DNA of 41,397 nucleotides from Phenylobacterium aquaticum (GTDB lineage Bacteria; Pseudomonadota; Alphaproteobacteria; Caulobacterales; Caulobacteraceae): assembly GCF_947378715.1 (NCBI RefSeq), contig NZ_CANCLE010000012.1:1-41397 (forward strand), read 5' to 3'. The notes under the pieces were generated by a model that saw only the letters and a program-made list of their open reading frames with translations, had not been told where the DNA came from and made no database searches. Of this stretch, positions 1 through 7,150 are shown one piece after another. Numbering within the stretch: position 1 is the stretch's first letter; each line of letters starts with the position of its first letter. Both the position numbers and the translations under genes were made by a program.

Positions 1-878
1 ACGGTGATGGTGAAGCTGTCATAGATCGAGGCGTACTTGATGTCGGCCGGGGTGACGCCGGCTTCCGCGAAGGCCGGCGGACCGGACCAGACGGCGGCGG
101 AATGGGTCAGGTCGAGCTGGCGGCCGCCCATCGGGCCCTTGGGGCTTTCGCCGGCGCCGATCACCTTGACCTTCGGCCGGTTCAGGCTCTTGGCGATCTC
201 GGGGCTGGTGACGATCAGGGCGCCGCCGCCATCGGTGACCACGCAACAGTCCAAGAGGTGCAACGGGTCGGCGATCAGCCGTGAATTGACCACCTGCTCG
301 ACGGTGACCACGTCCTTCAGGAAGGCGTGTTCGTTCCACTGGGCGTGATGGCTGGCCGCGACCTTGATCCAGGCCAGCTGCTCCGAGGTGGTGCCATATT
401 CGTACATGTGGCGCATGGCGCACATGCCGTAGGTGTTGTGGGTCGAGCCGCCATAGATGTTCTCGAAGCCGGCCTCGGGTGGGCCGTCCGAAAGCTGGCC
501 GGGCTTGGCGCCGCCGCCGAAGCCGAACTTGTTCTGGCGGGGACGGCCGGCCAGGGTGATCAGGGCCACCTTGCACTTGCCCGCCGCGATCGCCTGGGCC
601 GCGTGGCCGACATGGACGATGTAGGACGAGCCGCCGGTCTCGGTGGAGTCGGTGTGGCGCACGTTCCGCAGGCCCATATAGTCGACCATGGACAGGGCGC
701 CGAAGCCCGGTGCGTCGCCGGCGCAGAAATAGCCGTCGATGTCGTCCTTGGTCAGGCCGGCGTCCGCGAGCGCGCCCTTGGCGCATTCGGCGTGCAGCTG
801 CGGCGTGGACGTGTCGGGCGCGTCGCGGAGCGGATGCTCGTAGGCGCCCATGATATAGGCCTTGCCCTTGATGCTCAT
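1..878 (-). CDS. Thiolase-like acyl-CoA enzyme (SCP-x/Ltp2-like), 3' end cut by the window
   Basis: The reading frame starts MSIKGKAYIMGAYEHPLRDA at an ATG (876-878) preceded by a GGAAGGGG ribosome site, and runs off the left edge, so about 292 residues are visible. The fold is thiolase-like: an N-terminal DAGLTKDDIDGYFCAGDAP segment, a ETGGSSYIVHVGHAAQAI stretch followed by AIAAGKCKVALITLAG, a TDGGGALIVTS segment, and a late YDSFTIT motif typical of the SCP2-thiolase branch. In biosynthetic and degradative thiolases the nucleophilic Cys sits where this protein reads GGSS, so the classical Claisen chemistry is unlikely. Cys-less relatives include aldolases of steroid side-chain degradation (Ltp2 type), which work with a DUF35 partner; no partner is visible here. 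Substrate unknown. It is transcribed away from the rest of the window. Confidence 0.85.
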   Translation of the reverse strand, partial: MSIKGKAYIMGAYEHPLRDAPDTSTPQLHAECAKGALADAGLTKDDIDGYFCAGDAPGFGALSMVDYMGLRNVRHTDSTETGGSSYIVHVGHAAQAIAAGKCKVALITLAGRPRQNKFGFGGGAKPGQLSDGPPEAGFENIYGGSTHNTYGMCAMRHMYEYGTTSEQLAWIKVAASHHAQWNEHAFLKDVVTVEQVVNSRLIADPLHLLDCCVVTDGGGALIVTSPEIAKSLNRPKVKVIGAGESPKGPMGGRQLDLTHSAAVWSGPPAFAEAGVTPADIKYASIYDSFTIT

Positions 879-970
879 GAATCCCCTTCCCAGAATGATC
901 GTCTAAAGAATGGGTGAGGGCTTATCGCAGCGCAGCAGGAAGCGGAAGCGATGACGCAGCGGCGGCGGCG

Positions 971-2044
971 CTAGGTCCCTGCCATGAACCGCGCCCGCGC
1001 CTCGAACTCCAGGCCCGGGAAGTCACTGAACAGGCCGTCAACGCCAGCCGCGAACAGGGCGGCGTAGAGGGCGGCCACGTCGCCATGGGCGGCGGGATCG
1101 TCGCCGCGCCTGAGCGCGGTCGGCAGGAACTGGTTCTCGGCCCGCACCGTCCAGGGGTGCACCGCCACCCCGGCCGCATGGGCGTCGGCGACGAAGGATG
1201 AGGCCGGCGCGAGCGCCCCGTCGACCACGGGAACCACCATCTTCCAATCCGGCCCGACGCCGTCGGCATAGGTCGCCAGGGTCTTCATGCCCGTGGCGCT
1301 GGTCATGTCGCGATAGGTGGCCTTGGGGTCGTCGGCGGGACCACCCTCGGCCGACACCAGCTGGATGCGCGGCGCCTTGGAGAGGGTCGCGAAGGTCTTC
1401 AGCGGCCCGACTTCGAAACACTGGACGAAGACCGGGGCGTTGCGGGAATCGAGTCCCTTGGCCTTCAGCGAGGCGGCCAGGCGGGCCTCGAACGGCATGC
1501 CGATACCGGCGAAATAGCTCGGATGCTTCATCTCCGGATAGACGCCGATGGTGCGGCCCAGGCGCTGGCTCTCGGATTTGGCGATCGCCCAGACCTCGTC
1601 GAAGGTCGGGATCGGGTCGGTCCCGTCAAAGGCCGCGCTCACCGGCCGCAGCCTGCCCAGCCGCTCGCGGGCGCGAAGGGTCTTCAGTTCGGCCAGGGTG
1701 AAGTCCTCGGTGAACCAGCCCTCGATGGCCTCGCCGTCGACCATCTTGCGGGTCTTGCGGGCGGCGAACTCGGGATGGCTGGCCACATCGGTGGTGCCGC
1801 CGATCTCGTTCTCATGACGGACCACCATGTGGCCGTCCTTGGTCAGCACCAGGTCGGGCTCGATGAAGTCGGCGCCCTGGGCGATCGCCAGCAGATAGCC
1901 GGTGCGGGTGTGCTCGGGGCGCAGGCCGCTCGCGCCCCGGTGGGCGATGACGAGGGGGCGCTTGGGCGGGGTGGCCGCGGCATGGGTGGGCATGGCGAGG
2001 CTCGCGACAGAGGCGGCGGCGAAGGCGCGACGGGTCAGGTTCAT
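971..2044 (-). CDS. glpQ: Exported glycerophosphodiester phosphodiesterase
   Basis: This 357-residue enzyme would hydrolyse glycerophosphodiesters from phospholipid turnover to glycerol-3-phosphate and an alcohol in the periplasm. The N-terminus (MNLTRRAFAAASVASLAM, then THAAA) looks like a Tat signal with the twin Arg at 5-6 and a likely cleavage near residue 24. The GDPD catalytic pattern is clear: HRGASGLRPEHT near residue 35, EPDLVLTKDGHMVVRHE near 60-75, and YPEMKHPS further on as the second metal/acid region. HPWTVRAEN near the C-terminus is also characteristic. Length matches the periplasmic GlpQ type rather than the shorter cytoplasmic UgpQ. It stands alone between a thiolase-like gene and suhB, all on the minus strand, with 92 bp and 47 bp gaps that show nothing distinctive. 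Family assignment is sure; the symbol is by analogy. Confidence 0.9.
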   Translation of the reverse strand: MNLTRRAFAAASVASLAMPTHAAATPPKRPLVIAHRGASGLRPEHTRTGYLLAIAQGADFIEPDLVLTKDGHMVVRHENEIGGTTDVASHPEFAARKTRKMVDGEAIEGWFTEDFTLAELKTLRARERLGRLRPVSAAFDGTDPIPTFDEVWAIAKSESQRLGRTIGVYPEMKHPSYFAGIGMPFEARLAASLKAKGLDSRNAPVFVQCFEVGPLKTFATLSKAPRIQLVSAEGGPADDPKATYRDMTSATGMKTLATYADGVGPDWKMVVPVVDGALAPASSFVADAHAAGVAVHPWTVRAENQFLPTALRRGDDPAAHGDVAALYAALFAAGVDGLFSDFPGLEFEARARFMAGT

Positions 2045-2091
2045 GACCCCGATCTAGCCGCCGCGTGTGACGGTCTCGTCAAGCCCGCCGA

Positions 2092-2886
2092 TCAGTTGGC
2101 GAGCTTCAGCTTCTCGAGGATCAGCGGGTGCAGTTCGAGATTCGAGGCCAGGACCGAGCCCGAGCCCAGCACGTCGTCCTCGCCGTCGGCATTGGTGACC
2201 TTGCCGCCGGCTTCGGCGATCAGCAGCAGGCCGGCCGCCATGTCCCAGGGCTTCAGGTCGCGTTCCCAGAAGCCATCGAAGCGCCCGGCGGCCACGAAGG
2301 CCATGTCCAGGGCCGCGGCGCCGAAGCGGCGAACGCCGGCGACCCGCTGGCTGATCTGGTGCAGCTCCTTCAGGAACTTGGCGTGCTGGCCGTGGCCCAG
2401 GAACGGGATGCCGGTGGCCAGCACCGATTCGTCCAGATGGCGACGGGCGGCGACGCGCAGGCGCTTGTCATTGACGAAGGCGCCCTTGCCCTTTTCGGCC
2501 CAGTACAGCTCGTTGGTGATCGGGTTGTAGGTCACCGCGGCGACCACGACGCCCTCGCGCTGCAGGGCGATATTGATCGCGAAGTGCGGAATGGCGTGCA
2601 GGAAATTGGTGGTGCCGTCGAGCGGGTCGACGATCCAGGTGTGGGTCTTGTCGGTGCCCTCGATCAGGCCCCGTTCCTCGCCCAGGAAGCTGTAGCCGGG
2701 CCGCGCCTTGGCCAGGGCCTCGAACAGGGTCTGCTCGGCCTTGAGGTCGGCGGCCGAGACATAGTCGGCCGCCCCCTTCTTGGAGACCTGCAGTTCGGCC
2801 AGTTCGCCGAAGTCGCGATTGAGGCCCCGGGCCGCCTTGCGGGCGGCGTCGGACATGACTTTGAGGAGGGCTGATTGGGTCGACAT
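2092..2886 (-). CDS. suhB: Inositol-monophosphatase family phosphatase (SuhB-like)
   Basis: A 264-residue Mg-dependent Li-sensitive phosphatase. The metal-binding signatures are intact: GEERG near residue 70, the family signature DPLDGTTNF near residue 87-95, and WDMAAGLLLIAEAGG near residue 219. In bacteria this family hydrolyses inositol-1-phosphate or related sugar phosphates, and SuhB also binds RNA polymerase/NusA in enterobacteria; which role applies here cannot be read from sequence. It ends 47 bp from the phosphodiesterase gene downstream on the same strand, so the two could share a transcript. The start ATG at 2886 gives an N-terminus (MSTQSALLKVMSDAARKAAR) like other alphaproteobacterial SuhB proteins. 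Confidence 0.9.
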   Translation of the reverse strand: MSTQSALLKVMSDAARKAARGLNRDFGELAELQVSKKGAADYVSAADLKAEQTLFEALAKARPGYSFLGEERGLIEGTDKTHTWIVDPLDGTTNFLHAIPHFAINIALQREGVVVAAVTYNPITNELYWAEKGKGAFVNDKRLRVAARRHLDESVLATGIPFLGHGQHAKFLKELHQISQRVAGVRRFGAAALDMAFVAAGRFDGFWERDLKPWDMAAGLLLIAEAGGKVTNADGEDDVLGSGSVLASNLELHPLILEKLKLAN

Positions 2887-2965
2887 GAGGGCGCGGAACC
2901 TAGTGGCGCCAAGGCCTTAAGGCAAGGCGAGGCTTTGGGGAGAGGTCCTACAACCAAAGTGTTGT

Positions 2966-3000
2966 CATCCCGGAAAGGCGCGCGGGCGCTTTCCGGGATG
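2966..3000. repeat. Perfect 12-bp inverted repeat (hairpin)
   Basis: Arms CATCCCGGAAAG (2966-2977) and CTTTCCGGGATG (2989-3000) are exact reverse complements around an 11-base loop. It lies in the gap between the end of thiE and the start of suhB. It could terminate thiE transcription, although there is no T-run on either side, or be a member of a dispersed palindromic intergenic repeat; only one copy is seen in this window. Confidence 0.6.
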
Positions 3001-3012
3001 CGGCGACGCGTC

Positions 3013-3663
3013 CTAGCCCCGGATTTCCAGCCCCTCGGCGATGGCGGCGTTGAGGGCTTTCACGCCGGCGGCGGGGCCGTCCGGATGGTTCCAGACCCCG
3101 GCCGAGACGGCGATGAAGTCGGCCCCCGCGGCGGCCAGGCCGGCGGCGTTCTGCGCCGTGATCCCGCCGATGGCCACGCAGGGGGTCTCCATGGTCTCTT
3201 GCCAGATGGTCAGGATCTCGGGCTCGGCCTGGGTCGAGGCGTCCTTGGTGGTGGTCGGGAAGAAGGCGCCGAAGGCCACATAGTCGGCCCCGCCCTCGCT
3301 GGCCTCCATGGCGAGATGGCGGCTGTCATGGCAGGTGACCCCGACCATCCGCTCGGGCCCGACCAGCTTGCGGGCCTGGGCGAGCGTGCCGTCGCTCTGG
3401 CCGATATGGACGCCGTCGCAGTCGAAGCGGGCGGCGAGATCGGGCCGGTCATTGAGGATCACCGCCACGCCGCGGGCCCGGGCGATCGGCGAGATCACGT
3501 CGATGGCGGCGGCGAGAACGTCGTCGGGCGCGTCCTTCAGCCGGATCTGCAGGGCGGCCACGTCGCCGGCGTCGAGCGCCTGGGCGAGCAGGTGGCCGAA
3601 GCCCGCCAGATCGTCGATCCGGGGCGGGGTGATGAGATAGAGGCGGCAGGGCGGTTCCGACAT
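3013..3663 (-). CDS. thiE: Thiamine-phosphate synthase
   Basis: ThiE joins hydroxymethylpyrimidine diphosphate and thiazole phosphate to thiamine phosphate in the cytoplasm. Family features in the TIM barrel are visible: LYLITPP at the N-terminus, ALQIRLKD, VAVILNDRPDLA, DGVHIGQSDG, then GADYVAFGAFFPTTTKD (phosphate-binding loop) and VAIGGITAQNAAGLAAAGADFIAV. Length (216 residues) is normal. I chose the ATG at 3663 (MSEPPCRLYL) because GGAAG sits about 6 bases before it; an in-frame ATG at 3675 would add four residues. It follows the DUF2474 gene of the cytochrome bd cluster on the same strand after about 22 bp, so it may be co-transcribed with cydAB, though no functional link is apparent. 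Some homologues of this type are annotated TenI-like, but the HIGQSDG and PTTTK elements favour ThiE. Confidence 0.88.
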   Translation of the reverse strand: MSEPPCRLYLITPPRIDDLAGFGHLLAQALDAGDVAALQIRLKDAPDDVLAAAIDVISPIARARGVAVILNDRPDLAARFDCDGVHIGQSDGTLAQARKLVGPERMVGVTCHDSRHLAMEASEGGADYVAFGAFFPTTTKDASTQAEPEILTIWQETMETPCVAIGGITAQNAAGLAAAGADFIAVSAGVWNHPDGPAAGVKALNAAIAEGLEIRG

Positions 3664-3685
3664 GGCCGCTTCCATAACCTGATGG

Positions 3686-3838
3686 TCAGGTCGCCGGAAG
3701 CAGGGCCTTCATCACCCAGGCCAGGGTCGCGGCGGTCGCGGTCCCGGCGATGGCCAGGGCGGCGAACCAGGCCAGTCGCCTCCACAGGGGGCCGGGCTGC
3801 GTCCCCGGCTCCGGCGGCGGCTCAATGATAGCCCGCAT
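3686..3838 (-). CDS. DUF2474-type small membrane protein of the cytochrome bd oxidase
   Basis: A 50-codon gene reading MRAIIEPPPEPGTQPGPLWR followed by RLAWFAALAIAGTATAATLA and WVMKALLPAT. It has a Pro-rich cytoplasmic-looking N-terminus, a PLW-R-LAWF entry motif and one membrane helix of about 20 residues. DUF2474 proteins with this layout are typically encoded just after cydB of cyanide-insensitive-type bd oxidases, and are thought to be a small accessory subunit comparable to CydX. The start codon lies inside the last codons of cydB (17-bp overlap), which suggests translational coupling. The stop is 22 bp before thiE. The assignment rests on position, size and the PLW...LAWF pattern; no catalytic residue is expected. 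Confidence 0.75.
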   Translation of the reverse strand: MRAIIEPPPEPGTQPGPLWRRLAWFAALAIAGTATAATLAWVMKALLPAT

Positions 3839-4847
3839 CGGCGGTCACCTTGCCCCGGAACAGCCAGTAGACGAACACCGTGTAGCCCAGGATCACCGGC
3901 AGCAGGATCGCCACCCCGCCCAGCATCAGGGCCAGCGCATTGTCCTCGTTGGCCGCCTCGCGGAAGGTCATGGCGTAGGGGGCGATATAGGGGAAGAAGC
4001 CCGCCGCCAGCCCCAGATAGCCGGACAGGAACACGATCAGTCCGCCGGCGAAGGGCGCCACATGGCTGCGCCGTCCCAGGCCCAGTCCGACGGTGGCGAG
4101 CCCCGCCAGGCCGAGCAGGGGGATGGGCGCGAGCCGGGCCAGGGCGGATTCGGAAAAGCCATGGCCGTCGAAGCCCCAGCGGGCGGCGACCTGGGGGTGC
4201 AGGAACAGGGTGGCGACGCTGACCCCGGCCAGCAGCATGGCTGCGGCGCCGGCGGCGGTTCCCGCCCAGCGGCGGGCCAGATCGTGCAGTTCGCCCTCGG
4301 TCCGCCAGATCAGCCAGCCCGCGCCGAGCAGGGCGTAGCCGGCGGCCAGGCCCACGGCCACCATCACCGAATAGGGGGTCAGCCAGTCAAAGGCGCCGCC
4401 GGCGAAGGCGCCGTCCTTCAGGGTCAGGCCCTGGATGAAGCCGCCCAGCACCAGCCCCTGGGCCAGGGTGGCGGTGAGCGAGCCGCCGGCGAAGGCGGCG
4501 GTCCAGAAGGCTTTGCCCCGCGCCCGGCCCCGGGCCCGGAACTCGAAGGCCACCCCGCGCAGCACCAGGGCCAGCAGCATGATCATGATCGGCAGATACA
4601 GGGCCGGCAGGATGGCGGCATAGGCCCTGGGGAAGGCCGCGAACAGCCCGCCGCCACCCAGCACCAGCCAGGTCTCGTTGCCGTCCCAGACCGGGGCGAT
4701 GGACTCGACCATCACATCACGATCCCGGGGCGTGGGCGCAAAAGGGAACAGGATGCCGACGCCGAGGTCGAAGCCGTCCAGCACGACGTAGAACAGGACG
4801 GCGAGGGCGATGATCCCGGCCCAGACCAGCGGCAGGTCCAGGCTCAT
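3822..4847 (-). CDS. cydB: Cytochrome bd-type quinol oxidase subunit II (CIO type)
   Basis: Subunit II of the haem-copper-free quinol oxidase in the inner membrane, 341 residues with about eight to nine predicted membrane helices. The N-terminal helix followed by YVVLDGFDLGVGILFPF, the VWDGNETWLVLGGGGLFAAF segment and the YLPIMIMLLALVLRGVAFEF segment are diagnostic of CydB/CioB. Its start overlaps the cydA stop by 4 bp (ATGA), and its 3' end overlaps the small DUF2474 gene. With subunit I it reduces O2 to water using quinol without proton pumping, and gives high-affinity or cyanide-tolerant respiration alongside the cbb3 oxidase encoded 6 kb away. The equivalent name in pseudomonads is cioB. 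Confidence 0.93.
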   Translation of the reverse strand: MSLDLPLVWAGIIALAVLFYVVLDGFDLGVGILFPFAPTPRDRDVMVESIAPVWDGNETWLVLGGGGLFAAFPRAYAAILPALYLPIMIMLLALVLRGVAFEFRARGRARGKAFWTAAFAGGSLTATLAQGLVLGGFIQGLTLKDGAFAGGAFDWLTPYSVMVAVGLAAGYALLGAGWLIWRTEGELHDLARRWAGTAAGAAAMLLAGVSVATLFLHPQVAARWGFDGHGFSESALARLAPIPLLGLAGLATVGLGLGRRSHVAPFAGGLIVFLSGYLGLAAGFFPYIAPYAMTFREAANEDNALALMLGGVAILLPVILGYTVFVYWLFRGKVTADAGYH

Positions 4848-6208
4848 GGCCGCGCTCCGGGGGCCAGGGGCGGCGGCTCTTCATGCGCCTCTGTCGGGCC
4901 CTCGGCGATGAGCCGCAGGATGTAGAGCACGCCGACGTTGAAGATGGTCGCATAGACCGCCAGGAAGCCGATCAGCGAGGCCGAGACCTGGCCGGCGCCG
5001 ACCGGCGAGACGGCGTCGGCGGTGCGCAGGACGCCATAGATCACATAGGGCTGGCGGCCGACCTCGGCCACGATCCAGCCGGCGATCACCGAGACGAAGC
5101 CGGTGGGGCCCATGGCCACCGTGGCCCAGAGGAAGGCGCGGGAGCGCTCCGGCCCGCCGCGCAGGGCCAGCCACGCCCCCCAGCCGCCCAGACCGATCAT
5201 GGCCAGGCCCAGCCCGACCATCACCCGGAAGGCGTAGAAGACGATGGCGATGGGGGGGCGGTCCTCAGGCGCGAAGGCCTTCAGACCGGTGACCTCGGCG
5301 CCCGCGTCGCCGGCGGTGATCCAGCTGCCCAGCCCCGGGATCGACAGCTCCCAGCGATTGGTCTCGGCCTTGGGGTCGGGCCAGGCGAGGATGTGGAAAG
5401 GCTGGTGGGCCCGGGTCTCCCAGAAGGCCTCGATGGCGGCGAGCTTGGCCGGCTGCAGGTGGCGGACCGCCTTGCCGGAGACGTCTCCCGCGATCAGTTG
5501 CAGCGGCGCGACAATGGCCAGCATGCCGATGGCCATGCGCAGGGCCGTGGCCGAGGCGGCCTCATCGGGGTCATGCAACAGCCGCCAGGCCGAGGCCGCC
5601 CCGACCACCAGGGCGGTGGTCAGATAGGCCGCCAAGGTCATGTGGCCCAGGCGGGCCGGGAAGCTCGGCGAGAAGATCACCGCCATCCAGTCGGTGGCGA
5701 TCAGTCCCCCGGCCGGCGTGTGCGCGAAGCCGGCCGGCGACTGCATCCAGCTGTTGGCCGAGATGATCCAGAAGGCCGAGATCAGCGTGCCGATCGCCAC
5801 CAGCAGGGTGGCGGCGAAGTGCAGGCCGCGGCCCACCTTGCGCCAGCCGAACAGCATGATCCCCAGGAAGCTGGCCTCCAGGAAGAAGGCCGTCAGCACC
5901 TCGAAGGCCAGCAGGGGGCCAATCACAGGTGAGACTTGCACCGAAAACACGCTCCAGTTGCTTCCCAGCTCGTAGCTCATCACCACGCCGGTGACGACGC
6001 CCATGCCGAAGGAGAGGGCGAACACCTTGAGCCAGAACAGATAGAGCGTCTTGAAGACCGGGTTGCCGCTGGCCAGCCACAGCCCTTCCAGCACCGCCAG
6101 GTAACTGGCCAAGCCGATGGTGAAACTCGGGAAAATGATGTGGAAAGCGATGGTGAAGGCGAACTGAAGCCGCGACAGGAGCAGGGCGTAGACGTCCATG
6201 TCAGGCAC
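4844..6208 (-). CDS. cydA: Cytochrome bd-type quinol oxidase subunit I (CIO type)
   Basis: The haem-carrying subunit, 454 residues, with about nine membrane helices. LLLSRLQFAFTIAFHIIFP carries the axial His (residue 23 from this start), GDVSGKAVRHLQPAKLAAIE is the strongly conserved CydA block, and FYAFRVMVGLG carries the Met ligand. At 454 residues it lacks the roughly 60-residue Q-loop insertion of the E. coli CydA, and GRQPYVIYGVLRTADAVSP is the short-loop signature, so this is the cyanide-insensitive (CioA) branch. An ATG three codons downstream (MDVYALLLS) is an alternative start. No FixK-type box is visible upstream, unlike for the cbb3 genes, so its oxygen control may differ. Divergent from bfd across 187 bp. 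Confidence 0.93.
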   Translation of the reverse strand: MPDMDVYALLLSRLQFAFTIAFHIIFPSFTIGLASYLAVLEGLWLASGNPVFKTLYLFWLKVFALSFGMGVVTGVVMSYELGSNWSVFSVQVSPVIGPLLAFEVLTAFFLEASFLGIMLFGWRKVGRGLHFAATLLVAIGTLISAFWIISANSWMQSPAGFAHTPAGGLIATDWMAVIFSPSFPARLGHMTLAAYLTTALVVGAASAWRLLHDPDEAASATALRMAIGMLAIVAPLQLIAGDVSGKAVRHLQPAKLAAIEAFWETRAHQPFHILAWPDPKAETNRWELSIPGLGSWITAGDAGAEVTGLKAFAPEDRPPIAIVFYAFRVMVGLGLAMIGLGGWGAWLALRGGPERSRAFLWATVAMGPTGFVSVIAGWIVAEVGRQPYVIYGVLRTADAVSPVGAGQVSASLIGFLAVYATIFNVGVLYILRLIAEGPTEAHEEPPPLAPGARP

Positions 6209-6328
6209 GGCTCCCAGCGCCTCCAGCCTGGGGCTGGACGCTTAGCGCGGCGGGCACTGTCCACCCGCAGAACGTGTTCGGCCAAGGCCGCATGTCGCGA
6301 CAAACCGTCGCGCCCGATCGCCGTCTCA

Positions 6329-6347
6329 GTTGCAAATGAGTTGCAAC
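6329..6347. promoter_or_regulatory. 19-bp inverted repeat, candidate operator before bfd (iron regulator?)
   Basis: GTTGCAAATGAGTTGCAAC consists of exact 7-bp arms (GTTGCAA/TTGCAAC) around ATGAG. It lies 49 bp before the bfd start and 120 bp before the cydA start. Length and half-site composition resemble operators of Fur-family regulators, and bfd-bfr genes are commonly iron regulated, so an iron-responsive role is the first guess. It does not have the spacing of a FixK/FNR box. Confidence 0.5.
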
Positions 6348-6395
6348 GTCGTTCGCATCTGCTAGAGAGGACAGGTTCCAGAAACCCGGTCGTCC

Positions 6396-6581
6396 ATGTT
6401 CATTTGTAACTGCAATGGCATCCGCGAGCGCGAGGTCCGCGCCGCGATCGAAGGCGGCGCCGAGCGGCCGGCCGAGATCTTCCGCGCCTGCGGGGCCCGG
6501 CCGCAATGCGCCAGGTGCGTCTGCGAGATGAAGCAGATGATCGACGACCAGGCCCAGGCCCTGCGCTACGCGGCCGAATAG
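6396..6581 (+). CDS. bfd: Bacterioferritin-associated ferredoxin
   Basis: A 61-residue [2Fe-2S] protein that donates electrons to bacterioferritin so that stored Fe(III) is released as Fe(II). The four cluster ligands fall exactly where Bfd has them: Cys4 and Cys6 in MFICNCNG and Cys38 and Cys41 in PQCARCVCEM; an additional Cys43 and Cys32 are present. Length is typical. It is the first gene of a bfd-bfr pair with a 79-bp gap. A 19-bp inverted repeat upstream is a candidate iron-responsive operator. The ribosome site is weak. Confidence 0.93.
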   Translation: MFICNCNGIREREVRAAIEGGAERPAEIFRACGARPQCARCVCEMKQMIDDQAQALRYAAE

Positions 6582-6660
6582 GTCCGGATCACCCCCAAGA
6601 TTGCTTTGACAGGCGCGGCCCCCGACCGGAGGCTGGGCGACACCATTTCAGGAGGCCTCG

Positions 6661-7146
6661 ATGCAAGGCGACAAGGCGATCATCCGGCTGCTCAACGCCA
6701 TCCTGACCAATGAGCTGACGGCCGTGAACCAGTACTTCCTGCACGCGCGGATGTACCAGAACTGGGGCTTCAACAGGCTTGGCGCGATCACCTACGACGA
6801 ATCGATCGGCGAGATGAAGCACGCTGACAAGCTGATCAAGCGCATCCTGTTCCTTGACGGCCTGCCCAACCTCCAGGACCTTCACAAGCTGAAGATCGGC
6901 GAGACCGTCGCCGAATGCCTGGCCGCCGACCTGGCGGTCGAGGTGGCCGGCCGCGCCGACCAGATCGAGGCGATCCGACTCTCGGAGGCCTCGGCCGACT
7001 ATGTCTCGCGCCAGATCGTCCGCGAGATCCTGACGGACACCGAGGAGCACATCGACTTCCTCGAGACCCAGATCTCGCTGATGGGCTCGCTGGGCGAGGC
7101 CAACTACCTGCAGAGCGCCATGGGCGAGCTTCCAGCCGGCGGCTGA
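6661..7146 (+). CDS. bfr: Bacterioferritin
   Basis: A 161-residue four-helix subunit of the 24-mer haem-containing iron store. Met52, the haem ligand shared by two subunits, is present in EMKHADK, as are ferroxidase residues Glu18, Glu51, His54, Glu94 and His130 by direct numbering against E. coli Bfr. The position equivalent to ferroxidase Glu127 reads Thr (EILTDTEEHIDFLE), with Glu128 next to it. A strong AGGAGG site precedes the ATG. The gene follows bfd, the reductant for iron release, and is followed at once by a convergent SGNH hydrolase gene. Confidence 0.95.
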   Translation: MQGDKAIIRLLNAILTNELTAVNQYFLHARMYQNWGFNRLGAITYDESIGEMKHADKLIKRILFLDGLPNLQDLHKLKIGETVAECLAADLAVEVAGRADQIEAIRLSEASADYVSRQIVREILTDTEEHIDFLETQISLMGSLGEANYLQSAMGELPAGG

Positions 7147-7150
7147 GGCC

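Noticed and set aside
6329..6347. FixK/FNR site before bfd or cydA
   Set aside because: The half-sites are TTGCAA with wrong spacing (17 bases across instead of 14).
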